Assembly (NCBI GenBank): GCA_963824085.1 | Contig: CAWGNT010000023.1 | Coordinates: 186,001 to 250,000, forward strand | From: JARRNE01 sp963824085 | Lineage (GTDB): Bacteria; Pseudomonadota; Gammaproteobacteria; Chromatiales; Chromatiaceae | Direction: 5' to 3' | Length of the DNA: 64,000 nt | Shown: positions 35,026 to 43,031 of the stretch, piece after piece | Numbering within the stretch: the stretch's first letter is position 1 | Layout of the letters: every line of letters begins with the position of its first letter | Made by a program: the position numbers and the translations under genes | Notes under the pieces: generated by a model | Seen by the model: the letters and a program-made list of their open reading frames with translations, nothing else | The model's database searches: none | Told to the model about the DNA's origin: nothing

Positions 35026-35979
35026 ATGCAGCTTGAGATCGGCGTAGTCATGGACCCCATAGGGTCTATCAAGATTGCCAAGGACAGTACCTTCGCGATG
35101 ATGCTTGCGGCGCAGCGCAGGGGATGGCGCATCTGGTACATGGAGCTCGCCGACCTGTTCCTCGCGGATTCACGTTCGTGGGGGCGCATGCGCCAGGTGC
35201 AGGTCGCCGATGATCCCGCGGACTGGTATCGCTTTGCCGATGAGGCGACGCGTCCGCTCGACAGCCTGGCGGTAATCCTGATGCGCAAGGACCCGCCTTT
35301 CGACATGGAGTACGTCTTCGCGACCTATATTCTCGAGCGCGCACAACAGGGCGGAACGCTGGTCGTCAACGACCCACGAAGCCTGCGCGACGCCAACGAG
35401 AAGGTCTTCACAACGAAGTTTCCTCAGTGCTCCCCGCCCACCATCGTCACGCGACGCAGGGAGGACATCAGCGCCTTCCTCGCCACCCATGAGGACATCA
35501 TCCTGAAACCCCTGGACGCAATGGGCGGGTCCTCGGTGTTCCGGGTTCGGGGCACGGACCCGAACTTTTCGGTCATCGTCGAGACGCTGACGACGCACGG
35601 AACTCGTTACTGTATGGCACAACGATTCATTCCCGAGATCCAAGACGGCGACAAGCGGATACTGCTGGTCGCTGGAGAACCCGCCGCCTACGCCCTCGCC
35701 CGCATTCCGCGCCCGGGCGAGACGCGCGGAAATCTTGCCGCGGGAGGGACCGGCGAGGGCCGCCCCTTGACCGAGCGCGACCGCTGGATCAGCGCTCAAG
35801 TCGGCCCGGACCTGCGCGCACGAGGAATCCTGTTCGCGGGACTGGACGTGATCGGCGACTACCTCACGGAGATCAACGTAACCAGCCCCACCTGCATCCG
35901 TGAGCTGGATGCCCAGTTCGGGCTGGATATTGCCGGCGGCCTGATGGATGCGCTCGAGAGGCGTGTAAATGTCGGGTAA
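35026..35979 (+). CDS. gshB: Glutathione synthetase
   Basis: ATP-grasp ligase joining gamma-glutamylcysteine and glycine. The 317-residue protein has the N-terminal MDPIGSIKIAKDSTFAMMLAA, then MRKDPPFDMEYVFATYILE, VVNDPRSLRDANEKVFTTKF, the ATP-grasp core ILKPLDAMGGSSVFRV, QRFIPEIQDGDKRILLVAGE and the metal site GLDVIGDYLTEINVTSPT. It is the first gene of a long plus-strand run. Its stop overlaps the apbE start by 11 bp. Confidence 0.95.
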   Translation: MQLEIGVVMDPIGSIKIAKDSTFAMMLAAQRRGWRIWYMELADLFLADSRSWGRMRQVQVADDPADWYRFADEATRPLDSLAVILMRKDPPFDMEYVFATYILERAQQGGTLVVNDPRSLRDANEKVFTTKFPQCSPPTIVTRRREDISAFLATHEDIILKPLDAMGGSSVFRVRGTDPNFSVIVETLTTHGTRYCMAQRFIPEIQDGDKRILLVAGEPAAYALARIPRPGETRGNLAAGGTGEGRPLTERDRWISAQVGPDLRARGILFAGLDVIGDYLTEINVTSPTCIRELDAQFGLDIAGGLMDALERRVNVG

Positions 35980-37108
35980 CCACGGATCGCCCGGTCGCGC
36001 CGAGGGATCGCAACGGAACCCGGGCCCCTGCACCGGGAACCCCGCCCGATGCGTGGGGCTGATCCTGACAGCGGCCTTTCTCGCGATCGTGCTCGCAGCG
36101 TGCCGGGGCGAAACGCCCGCGTACACGGCCCGCTTTTCCGCCTTTGACACCTTCGTGGACCTGACCATAGTCGGCGTGAACCCCAAGCGCGCGAAACAGA
36201 TCAGTCAAGCGCTGCAACAGGCTTTCGCGTTCATGGAGGGCGCGTGGAGCCCCGACAGACCCGGCCCGCTGCGCCGAGTAAACGAGCTGCTCCGCACAGG
36301 AAAGGCGTTCGCCGCGCCTCCCTCCGTGCTGCCCCTGATTCGAACAGGTCGGATTTACGCGGAGAAGAGCGAAAACCTTTTCAACCCGGCCATCGGGCAG
36401 CTGCTGGACCTGTGGGGATTCGCGTCAAATTCACCCCAGATGCATGCTCCGCCTACCCGCAGGCGCATAGAGGCCCTGGTAGCCGCTCACCCGAGGATGA
36501 GCGATATCCGCGTCGATGGCATCCAGGTGCGCTGCGACAACCCTGCCGTTGCGCTCGATTTCGGCGCCTTCGCCACAGGTTACGGAATCGATGTCGCCAT
36601 CGAGCACTTACGGGATTTCGGGATACGCAACGCCATGGTGCGTGCAGGCGGGAACCTGCGCGTCATCGGCGACCGAGCCGGCAGACCCTGGCTCATCCCC
36701 ATCCGCCGGGCCTCGGGCGGCGGAGTAATTGCCACAATCGGCGTAAGCGGAGACGAGAGTCTGTTCACGGTCACCGACCACGATAAGACCTTCGTTTATG
36801 ATGGAAAGATTTATCACAACAACATCGATCCTCGCACCGGCTACCCCGCCCGAGGTTCCCGGTCAGCGACGGCGATCAGCTCGAGTGCGGCCGCCGCGAC
36901 CGCAGCCGCCCACGCCCTGTTCATCGCGGGACCCGTGGGGTGGTATCGCATCGCAGAAGACATGCAAATTCCTTACGTGTTGCTCATCGACAGCGAGGAC
37001 AAGGTCCACATGAACCCGGCGATGGCCGATCGAGTGGAGATCCTCGACAAAGGGGTGCCAATCGAGCTCAGTGCACCCCTCATCCAACACCGCAGGCGAC
37101 GCGGGTAA
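35969..37108 (+). CDS. apbE: ApbE-like FAD:protein FMN transferase (divergent)
   Basis: Canonical members attach FMN to threonine of partner flavoproteins in the periplasm. The 379-residue protein has a lipoprotein-type signal (LTAAFLAIVLAAC), then FSAFDTFVDLTIVG, NLFNPAIGQLLDLWGF, DFGAFATGYGIDVAIEHL, VRAGGNLRVIG and NIDPRTGYPARG. Deviations are notable: the usual SD/MxADALST(A) metal-binding block reads SSSAAAATAAAHALFIAGP, so the conserved aspartate and threonine are not in place, and GGD reads GGN. It may be inactive or use a different chemistry. It is inserted between gshB and tonB, which are adjacent in Pseudomonas. Confidence 0.82.
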   Translation: MSGNHGSPGRAEGSQRNPGPCTGNPARCVGLILTAAFLAIVLAACRGETPAYTARFSAFDTFVDLTIVGVNPKRAKQISQALQQAFAFMEGAWSPDRPGPLRRVNELLRTGKAFAAPPSVLPLIRTGRIYAEKSENLFNPAIGQLLDLWGFASNSPQMHAPPTRRRIEALVAAHPRMSDIRVDGIQVRCDNPAVALDFGAFATGYGIDVAIEHLRDFGIRNAMVRAGGNLRVIGDRAGRPWLIPIRRASGGGVIATIGVSGDESLFTVTDHDKTFVYDGKIYHNNIDPRTGYPARGSRSATAISSSAAAATAAAHALFIAGPVGWYRIAEDMQIPYVLLIDSEDKVHMNPAMADRVEILDKGVPIELSAPLIQHRRRRG

Positions 37109-37115
37109 CTCTGTG

Positions 37116-38057
37116 ATGACGGCTACCGCATCGAATGGCCTCCGATTATGGGTCGATGATGCAGGGTCTCACGCATCCAGCTCGATGCTTCGGGCAGCCC
37201 TGGTCGTGTCGGTGGCGTTCCATCTCGTGGCCATCCTGGCTTTGGGCTTCCAGCTGCCGGATCGTACACTTAAGACGCACGCGACCCCGCCGCTGGAGGT
37301 CCTGGTGCTCAGGGACCCGGTACTGGCGGACGAGAAACCGGAGAATGCCGACGCCCTTGCACAGGTGAACCAAGTGGGCGGCGGATCGGGTGATGCCCCT
37401 CGGCGCACCGATGTTCAGCCGGACCAGGTTCGGGAAAAGACCCCGGAGCCTGCCCCCGGAGGGGAGCCTGTGCCGGCAGCCGCTGCATCGGAGCCGGCGG
37501 CGGCGTCCGCTCCGCCGGAGCAGTCGACGCTGGCCGCCACCCTAGAGACCGCTCCGGACGCGACGCGCACGACCCGCTCGGAGACCCCGCCCCCGCCGCC
37601 CGCGATCTCGGCCGGACAGATCCTCGCCAGCCGAAGCCTGGAGATCGCCAAGCTGACCGCTCGGATCGAAGAGACCGGCACCGCCTATGCGAACCGACCG
37701 CGCCGCAAGGCGATCAGCGCGAGCACGCGCGAGTACAAGTACGCGACCTATCTGGAGGCTTGGCGGCGCAAGGTGGAACGTATCGGAAACCTCAACTATC
37801 CGGAGGAGGCCAAGCGCCGCAGCCTCTACGGCAACCTCATATTACACGTGGCGGTGCGCGCAGACGGGAGTCTGGAGCAGGTCAGGGTAGTGCGCTCGTC
37901 GGGTTTCGACGTACTCGACGAGGCGGCCGTGCGCATCGTCAAGCTTGCCGCCCCTTTCGCGCCACTCCCGCCGAACATCAGGGCCGAAACGGACATCCTC
38001 GACATCACCCGCACCTGGCAGTTCTTGAGCAGTAACCGTCTCGGTTGGGAAAACTGA
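37116..38057 (+). CDS. tonB: TonB family energy-transducing protein
   Basis: A 313-residue inner-membrane protein. One N-terminal membrane helix (LRAALVVSVAFHLVAILAL) is followed by a Pro/Glu/Ala-rich periplasmic linker (about 60-175) and a C-terminal TonB domain (YATYLEAWRRKVERIGNLNY, LYGNLILHVAVRADGSLEQV, FDVLDEAAVRIVKLAAPFAP, TWQFLSS). ATG 37116, just after the apbE stop at 37108, is preferred over the open frame to 37071. The position matches tonB3 of P. aeruginosa, linked there with twitching; no exbBD is nearby. Confidence 0.88.
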   Translation: MTATASNGLRLWVDDAGSHASSSMLRAALVVSVAFHLVAILALGFQLPDRTLKTHATPPLEVLVLRDPVLADEKPENADALAQVNQVGGGSGDAPRRTDVQPDQVREKTPEPAPGGEPVPAAAASEPAAASAPPEQSTLAATLETAPDATRTTRSETPPPPPAISAGQILASRSLEIAKLTARIEETGTAYANRPRRKAISASTREYKYATYLEAWRRKVERIGNLNYPEEAKRRSLYGNLILHVAVRADGSLEQVRVVRSSGFDVLDEAAVRIVKLAAPFAPLPPNIRAETDILDITRTWQFLSSNRLGWEN

Positions 38058-38155
38058 GGACCCGCCAAGCCACGCGCCCGTGGACGCCGTCGATCCCTTG
38101 GCCACGGGTCAGGACCACCTGGATATACCGTTCTTAGTTGAGCTTTTCGTTGTCT

Positions 38156-38256
38156 GGGGTCCGGTTGAACCCGCGGGGGAATGCCGTGAATTTGTCCTGA
38201 AGGCTTGACGGCAGCCTCCCTGCTGCCGACGCCCCCGGCGGCCGCAACCGGACCCC
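38156..38256. repeat. 101-nt dispersed palindromic element, copy B
   Basis: Outer arms GGGGTCCGGTTG (38156-38167) and CAACCGGACCCC (38245-38256) are perfectly complementary. Inner blocks GCCGTGAAT, CTTGACGGCAGC and TGCTGCCGAC are identical to the reverse complement of copy A at 3846-3946. A weaker outer complementarity (GCTTTTCG / CGAAAAAGC) extends it on both sides. It occupies the gap between tonB and algH, whose start lies 42 bp away. Confidence 0.85.
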
Positions 38257-38297
38257 TCAGGTGGAGAAGCGAAAAAGCCAAGTTCGTTGGGTATACT

Positions 38298-38867
38298 ATG
38301 ACGATGGCATTTTCGACCTCTCTCACCAACCAGCTGCTGATCGCGATGCCGGGCCTTCAGGACCCCAACTTTTCGCGAACGGTGACTTACATCTGCGAAC
38401 ACACGGACCAGGGGGCCATGGGCATCGTGATCAACCGACCCATGGATATCCGTCTCGGCGAGGTGCTGGCCCAGCTCGATATCGCCGGCGGCGATTCGGC
38501 GGTGCGCGATATCCTCGTCTACCTGGGCGGACCGGTGCAGCCGGACCGGGGATTTGTGCTTCACTCCGGGGGAGCCAGCTTCGACTCGACCTTGAGCATA
38601 ACTCCCGAGATCTCGGTCACGACCTCCAAGGACGTGCTGGAGGCCATCGCCGAGGAGCGAGGGCCGGAGCGGACACTCATTGCGCTTGGCTATGCCGGCT
38701 GGGCGGGAGGGCAGCTGGAAGACGAGATGAGCGCCAATGCCTGGCTGAGCGGACCGGCAGATACGGACATCATCTTCCGGCTGCCCGCCGAGGCGCGCTG
38801 GCAGGCTGCCGCCCAACTGCTTGGCGTCGACCTGAACCTCCTGAGCGGCGAGGCCGGCCACGCCTGA
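38298..38867 (+). CDS. algH: YqgE/AlgH family protein
   Basis: A 189-residue DUF179 protein: SLTNQLLIAMPGLQDPNFSRT, TYICEHTDQGAMGIVINRPM, YLGGPVQPDRGFVLHS, and ERTLIALGYAGWAGGQLEDEM. The family is widespread and linked with ruvX, but its biochemical role is not settled. ATG 38298 is used; the frame is open to 38205, but that stretch lies inside the palindromic element. ruvX starts directly after its stop. Confidence 0.9.
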   Translation: MTMAFSTSLTNQLLIAMPGLQDPNFSRTVTYICEHTDQGAMGIVINRPMDIRLGEVLAQLDIAGGDSAVRDILVYLGGPVQPDRGFVLHSGGASFDSTLSITPEISVTTSKDVLEAIAEERGPERTLIALGYAGWAGGQLEDEMSANAWLSGPADTDIIFRLPAEARWQAAAQLLGVDLNLLSGEAGHA

Positions 38868-39269
38868 ATGGGCACCCTGCTCGGCTTCGACTTCGGACCG
38901 CGCAAGATCGGCGTGGCGGTCGGTCAAACGATCACTGGGTCCGCCTCCCCACTCACGACCATCCGCAGCCGCGACGAGCGCCCGGACTGGCAGCGAATCG
39001 AGCGCCTCGTACGGGATTGGCGACCATCCGCCGCCGTCGTCGGTCTCCCTTTCCACATGGACGATACCGAGGCACAAATAGCCCCCCGGGCGCGGCGTTT
39101 TGCACGGCAACTCGCCGGACGGTTCGGGCTGGAGGTGCATTTGGTGGACGAGCGGCTCACCTCGGTCGAGGCACGACGACAGCTCGGCAAAGAGGCCGAC
39201 TCCCGCAGGCTGGTCGACGCCGTTGCCGCAAAGCTCATTCTGGAAACTTGGCTTTGTGAGCAACACTGA
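38868..39269 (+). CDS. ruvX: RuvX/YqgF Holliday-junction resolvase-like nuclease
   Basis: A 133-residue RNase H-fold protein implicated in 16S rRNA 5' processing or recombination. Active-site regions: LLGFDFGPRKIGVAVG, VVGLPFHMDD, VDERLTSVEA and VDAVAAKLILETWL. It is contiguous with algH and overlaps pyrR by 14 bp. Confidence 0.92.
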   Translation: MGTLLGFDFGPRKIGVAVGQTITGSASPLTTIRSRDERPDWQRIERLVRDWRPSAAVVGLPFHMDDTEAQIAPRARRFARQLAGRFGLEVHLVDERLTSVEARRQLGKEADSRRLVDAVAAKLILETWLCEQH

Positions 39270-39825
39270 GGTCTGGAAAGCACCAGAGACGCTGGATGTC
39301 GTCATCCAGCAGATGGGCACGGACCTTACGGAGCTGGTCGCGGCCCGGGGGGCAAGCACTCCGGTGATGATCGGCATCCACACCGGAGGGGTCTGGGTTG
39401 CCGAGCGCCTCCATCGAAACCTAGGCCTGAGCGACTCACTCGGAAGGCTCGACATCTCCTTTTATCGGGACGACTTCACCCGAATCGGGATGCACCCACA
39501 GGTTCGTCCTTCCGATCTCCCCGTACCGGTGGACGATCGCCATATCATTCTCGTCGACGACGTGCTGCAAACGGGGCGCACGATTCGAGCGGCGCTCAAC
39601 GTGCTATTCGACTATGGCCGCCCGGCTTCCGTGGTGCTCGCGACACTGGTCGAGCGCGACGGGCGCGAGCTTCCCATCGAGCCCAACGTCGTCGGTCTCC
39701 ACGCCCGATTGGAGTCCGGCCACCAGATCAAGCTCACAGGACCCGACCCTTTGGAGCTGGTGCTCGGCAAGATCCCGAGGGCGCGGGTGAGGAAGCCGCC
39801 GTCCGGTCCTGCGACCAATGACTAG
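39256..39825 (+). CDS. pyrR: PyrR: pyrimidine regulator / uracil phosphoribosyltransferase
   Basis: A 189-residue protein with the phosphoribosyltransferase fold. The PRPP loop is IILVDDVLQTGRTIRAAL; also seen are MIGIHTGGVWVAERLH, LDISFYRDDF and GRELPIEPNVVGLHA. The GTG start at 39256 overlaps ruvX; the frame is open to 39100, but that lies inside ruvX. The order ruvX-pyrR-pyrB is the conserved Pseudomonas arrangement. No attenuator-like hairpin was seen before pyrB. Confidence 0.92.
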   Translation: MSNTEVWKAPETLDVVIQQMGTDLTELVAARGASTPVMIGIHTGGVWVAERLHRNLGLSDSLGRLDISFYRDDFTRIGMHPQVRPSDLPVPVDDRHIILVDDVLQTGRTIRAALNVLFDYGRPASVVLATLVERDGRELPIEPNVVGLHARLESGHQIKLTGPDPLELVLGKIPRARVRKPPSGPATND

Positions 39826-40804
39826 CGCCAACATACAGCTGGACTCGCGCGGGAACCTCAAACACTTCCTGACCATCGAGGGTCTCGGCCGAGAGCGTGT
39901 GACCGAGATCTTGGACAGGACCGAGGGATTCTTGGGCGTCGCCCAACAAGCCGTCAAGAAGGTCCCGCTCTGCAGAGGCAAGATCGTCGCGAACCTCTTC
40001 TTCGAGACCAGCACGCGTACGCGCACGACCTTCGAGCTGGCGGCCAAGCGCCTGTCTGCGGATGTGCTCAACCTCAACATCAGCACCTCCGCCACCGCCA
40101 AGGGCGAGACCCTGCTCGATACCCTGCGCAACCTCGAGGCAATGCACGTGGACATGTTCGTGGTGCGCCACGCCGGGAGCGGCGCGGCCCACTTCATCGC
40201 ACGGCACGCACACCCCCACGTAAGCATCATTAATGCGGGTGACGGCCGCCATTCCCATCCCACTCAAGGGATGCTGGACATGTTCACAATCCGTCAGCAC
40301 AAGGGAGACTTCGCCAACCTATGTGTGGCCGTGGTTGGCGACATCCTTCACTCCCGGGTGGCTCGCTCGCAGCTTGCGGCGCTCAAGGCCCTCGGGGCCG
40401 GAGAGGTGCGAGTCATCGCGCCGCGAACCCTGATCCCTGCCCAAGCAGAGGCTCTCGGCGCCCGGGTCTTCCATGACCTCCGCGACGGCGTGCGTGGTGC
40501 CGACGTCGTTATCATGCTGCGGCTCCAACACGAGCGGATGCGAGGGGCGCTGCTGCCCAGCGAGCATGAATACTTTCAACTGTTCGGACTCACGGAGGAG
40601 CGTCTGCGCACCGCCAAGTCCGACGCCATCGTCATGCATCCCGGTCCGATCAACCGTGGCGTCGAGATGGACTCCGAGGTTGCCGACGGGCCTCGCTCGG
40701 TGATCCTCGAGCAAGTCAGCAACGGTATCGCCGTGCGTATGGCCGTCATGTCCATGTGCATCGGAACCCAAAATCTGCAGTTGCAAGACCAGTCCGATGG
40801 TTGA
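39818..40804 (+). CDS. pyrB: Aspartate carbamoyltransferase catalytic chain
   Basis: Second step of pyrimidine synthesis. The 328-residue protein has the carbamoyl-phosphate motif FFETSTRTRTTFELAAKRL, HVDMFVVRHAGSGAAHFIA, GDGRHSHPTQGMLDMFTI, VGDILHSRVARS and VMHPGPINRGVEMDSEV. Its start overlaps pyrR by 8 bp and its stop overlaps pyrC', as expected for subunits that assemble together. No pyrI is present, consistent with class A ATCase. Confidence 0.95.
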   Translation: MTSANIQLDSRGNLKHFLTIEGLGRERVTEILDRTEGFLGVAQQAVKKVPLCRGKIVANLFFETSTRTRTTFELAAKRLSADVLNLNISTSATAKGETLLDTLRNLEAMHVDMFVVRHAGSGAAHFIARHAHPHVSIINAGDGRHSHPTQGMLDMFTIRQHKGDFANLCVAVVGDILHSRVARSQLAALKALGAGEVRVIAPRTLIPAQAEALGARVFHDLRDGVRGADVVIMLRLQHERMRGALLPSEHEYFQLFGLTEERLRTAKSDAIVMHPGPINRGVEMDSEVADGPRSVILEQVSNGIAVRMAVMSMCIGTQNLQLQDQSDG

Positions 40805-42098
40805 CGGCGGCGGGCTCAGCATCCGCAACGGCCGTCTCATCGACCCGGCCAACGGCATCGATCAGCAGTTGGACGTGCACATTGCGGACGGCCGGATCAT
40901 CGCCCTCGGCTGGCCGCCTCCGGACTTTCGAGCCGACCGTACCCTGGACGCCAGCGGCCAAGTCGTCTGCCCAGGGATTGTCGATCTGTGCTGCCGCTTG
41001 CGTGAGCCGGGCTTGGAGCACAAGGCCACCATAGCGAGCGAGACGGCGGCGGCCGCAGCGGGAGGTGTCACGACCTTGTGCTGCCCGCCCGACACCAGGC
41101 CGATCATCGATACCCCGGCGGTCGCGCAGCTGGTGCACCAGACCGCCGAGCGTTGCGGTAAGGCCAGGGTCATTCCGGCCGGCGCGCTAACCCACGGGCT
41201 TGCGGGCGAGCAGATTACCGAGATGGCGGCCCTCAAGCAGGCAGGCTGCGCTGTCATGAGCCACGCCGACCAACCCATCCGCAACACCCTTGTGCTGCGC
41301 CGAGCGATGGAGTATGCATCGACCTTCGGGCTCACCATATTCCTCCATCCCGAGGACGGCTATCTGCGAGATCACGGCTGCGCGCACGAAGGACGAGTGA
41401 GTACGCGGCTGGGGCTTCCGGGGATTCCCGAAGCGGCGGAGACAGTCGCGGTTGCGCGTGATCTGGCCCTCGTGGAGCAATGCGGAGCACAGGTCCACTT
41501 CCGCGGTCTCTCTGCGGCCCGTGCCACCGCCATGTTGGAAGAGGCACAGCGCAGAGGCCTGCGGGTATCGGCGGATGTGAGCGCTCACCAGCTCTTTCTC
41601 ACGGAGGAGGATGTCGAGGGCTTTAACAGCAACTGCCACGTCCTCCCACCCTTGCGAACGCTAGCGGACCGGCAGGCCCTGCGGGAGGCCGTGGCACACG
41701 GCAGTGTCGCCGCCATCTGCTCGGATCATCAGCCCCACGAGGCCGATGCCAAGCTCAACCCCTTCCCTGAGACCGCCCCGGGAATCTCCGCGGTCGAAAC
41801 CCTGCTGCCTCTGACGCTTCGCCTGGCCGCGGAGGGTGTTACGGATCTCAGCACGGCGATTGCGCGTCTCACCCTCGGCCCGGCCGAGATCCTCGGACTG
41901 CCGGTCGGGAGACTCGATCCGGGTCGAATCGCCGATCTTTGCGTCTTCGACCCGCAGGCTCGTTGGACGGTGGCGCCGGAGACCCTGACCAGCCGCGGCC
42001 ACAACACACCGTTTCGCGGTTTGGAGCTCCAGGGACGCGTCACATGGACCCTGCTGGCAGGCCGCGTGGTCTACGAGCGCGAGCGCGCAGCTCCGTGA
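40797..42098 (+). CDS. pyrC': Non-catalytic dihydroorotase-like ATCase partner (PyrC')
   Basis: A 433-residue amidohydrolase-fold protein. The zinc HxH motif expected in the PGxxDxHxHLREPG block is replaced: GIVDLCCRLREPGLEHKA has Cys and Arg in the histidine positions. Other dihydroorotase landmarks remain (GGVTTLCCPPDTRP, HPEDGYLRDHG, AAICSDHQPHEADAKLNPF). In Pseudomonas such inactive PyrC' chains are structural partners needed for PyrB assembly, and the gene overlap with pyrB supports that here. An active dihydroorotase must be encoded elsewhere. Confidence 0.9.
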   Translation: MVDGGGLSIRNGRLIDPANGIDQQLDVHIADGRIIALGWPPPDFRADRTLDASGQVVCPGIVDLCCRLREPGLEHKATIASETAAAAAGGVTTLCCPPDTRPIIDTPAVAQLVHQTAERCGKARVIPAGALTHGLAGEQITEMAALKQAGCAVMSHADQPIRNTLVLRRAMEYASTFGLTIFLHPEDGYLRDHGCAHEGRVSTRLGLPGIPEAAETVAVARDLALVEQCGAQVHFRGLSAARATAMLEEAQRRGLRVSADVSAHQLFLTEEDVEGFNSNCHVLPPLRTLADRQALREAVAHGSVAAICSDHQPHEADAKLNPFPETAPGISAVETLLPLTLRLAAEGVTDLSTAIARLTLGPAEILGLPVGRLDPGRIADLCVFDPQARWTVAPETLTSRGHNTPFRGLELQGRVTWTLLAGRVVYERERAAP

Positions 42099-42970
42099 AC
42101 GGCGAGTCTTACCGGGAGAGCGTCTTCCTCGAAGAGGGGGAGATTCTGCGGCACGAGGCCCATCCAGCCGAGCAGTACGTCCTTAGGGTATGGGCACCCG
42201 AGTGCGCCCGACACGCGCGCCCCGGGACTTTCATCCACCTGTGCTGCGATCCGTTGCTTCCGATGCGCCGGCCCCTATCGATCATGCGGGCAAACCCGAC
42301 GGAGAGCTGGGTTGAGCTCCTCTACAAGGCGGTCGGGCAGGGAACGAGGCTCCTGGCCGACAAGCGGCCGGGAGAGCGCATCAGTCTTCTCGGCCCCGTT
42401 GGCAAGCCGTTCCAGCTCCATCCGGAGCGCCCCCGCCCCATGCTCATCGGCGGGGGTGTCGGCATTCCGCCCATAGTCTTCCTGGCCGACGTCGTCCGCT
42501 ACGATCGGAGCCTCAAGCCCATGGCGATTCTGGGCTCCGAGGTGCCTTTCCCATTCAAGCCGCGTCCCTCCCAGCACATGGTCTCCGCGGCTCCGCCGGG
42601 CGCGATCGCAGCCATGCCGCTCCTCGACGATTGGGGGATACCGAGCAGGCTCGCGAGCCTCAAGGGCTACCCAGGATGCTTCGAAGGGTACGTCACAGAG
42701 TTGGCAAGGCGGTGGCTCGAGTCTTTGACCCCGATCGAACGCTCCGAGGTAGAGGTGTTCGCCTGCGGTCCCTACCCCATGCTGGAGGCGGTCGCCCAGC
42801 TTGCGCGAGAGCTCGACCTCCCGTGCCAGGTGTCTCTGGAGGAATTCATGGCCTGCGCGGTCGGCGGCTGCGCCGGATGCACGGTACAGGTGCAGACGCC
42901 CGAGGGCATCGCGATGAAGCGGGTATGCGTCGACGGGCCCGTGTTCGACGCCCGACAGCTCTTTTCCTAA
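42095..42970 (+). CDS. pyrK: PyrK-like dihydroorotate dehydrogenase electron-transfer subunit
   Basis: A 291-residue ferredoxin-reductase-type protein with FAD and NAD domains and a [2Fe-2S] site. MRRPLSIMRAN is the flavin motif, LLGPVGKPFQL and LIGGGVGIPPIVFLADVV mark the NAD fold, and FACGPYPMLEAV follows. The cluster cysteines lie in CAVGGCAGCTVQV and VCVDGPVF. The GTG start overlaps the pyrC' stop (GTGA). The partner PyrD (type 1B) is not in the window. It is the last gene of the pyr run and converges on pilU. Confidence 0.87.
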   Translation: MNGESYRESVFLEEGEILRHEAHPAEQYVLRVWAPECARHARPGTFIHLCCDPLLPMRRPLSIMRANPTESWVELLYKAVGQGTRLLADKRPGERISLLGPVGKPFQLHPERPRPMLIGGGVGIPPIVFLADVVRYDRSLKPMAILGSEVPFPFKPRPSQHMVSAAPPGAIAAMPLLDDWGIPSRLASLKGYPGCFEGYVTELARRWLESLTPIERSEVEVFACGPYPMLEAVAQLARELDLPCQVSLEEFMACAVGGCAGCTVQVQTPEGIAMKRVCVDGPVFDARQLFS

Positions 42971-43031
42971 GGCGACACCTCCAGCGACTATCGGGGCCTA
43001 GGCTCGTTCCGGCCCGAGCCGCGGCGGGACG

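Noticed and set aside
38292..38297. TATACT -10 box for algH
   Set aside because: It abuts the start codon and has no -35 partner at 16-18 bp, so it cannot drive the annotated gene in the usual way.
43001..43020. GGCTCG / CGAGCC hairpin as terminator between pyrK and pilU
   Set aside because: Short stem, 8-nt loop and no T-run on either strand.
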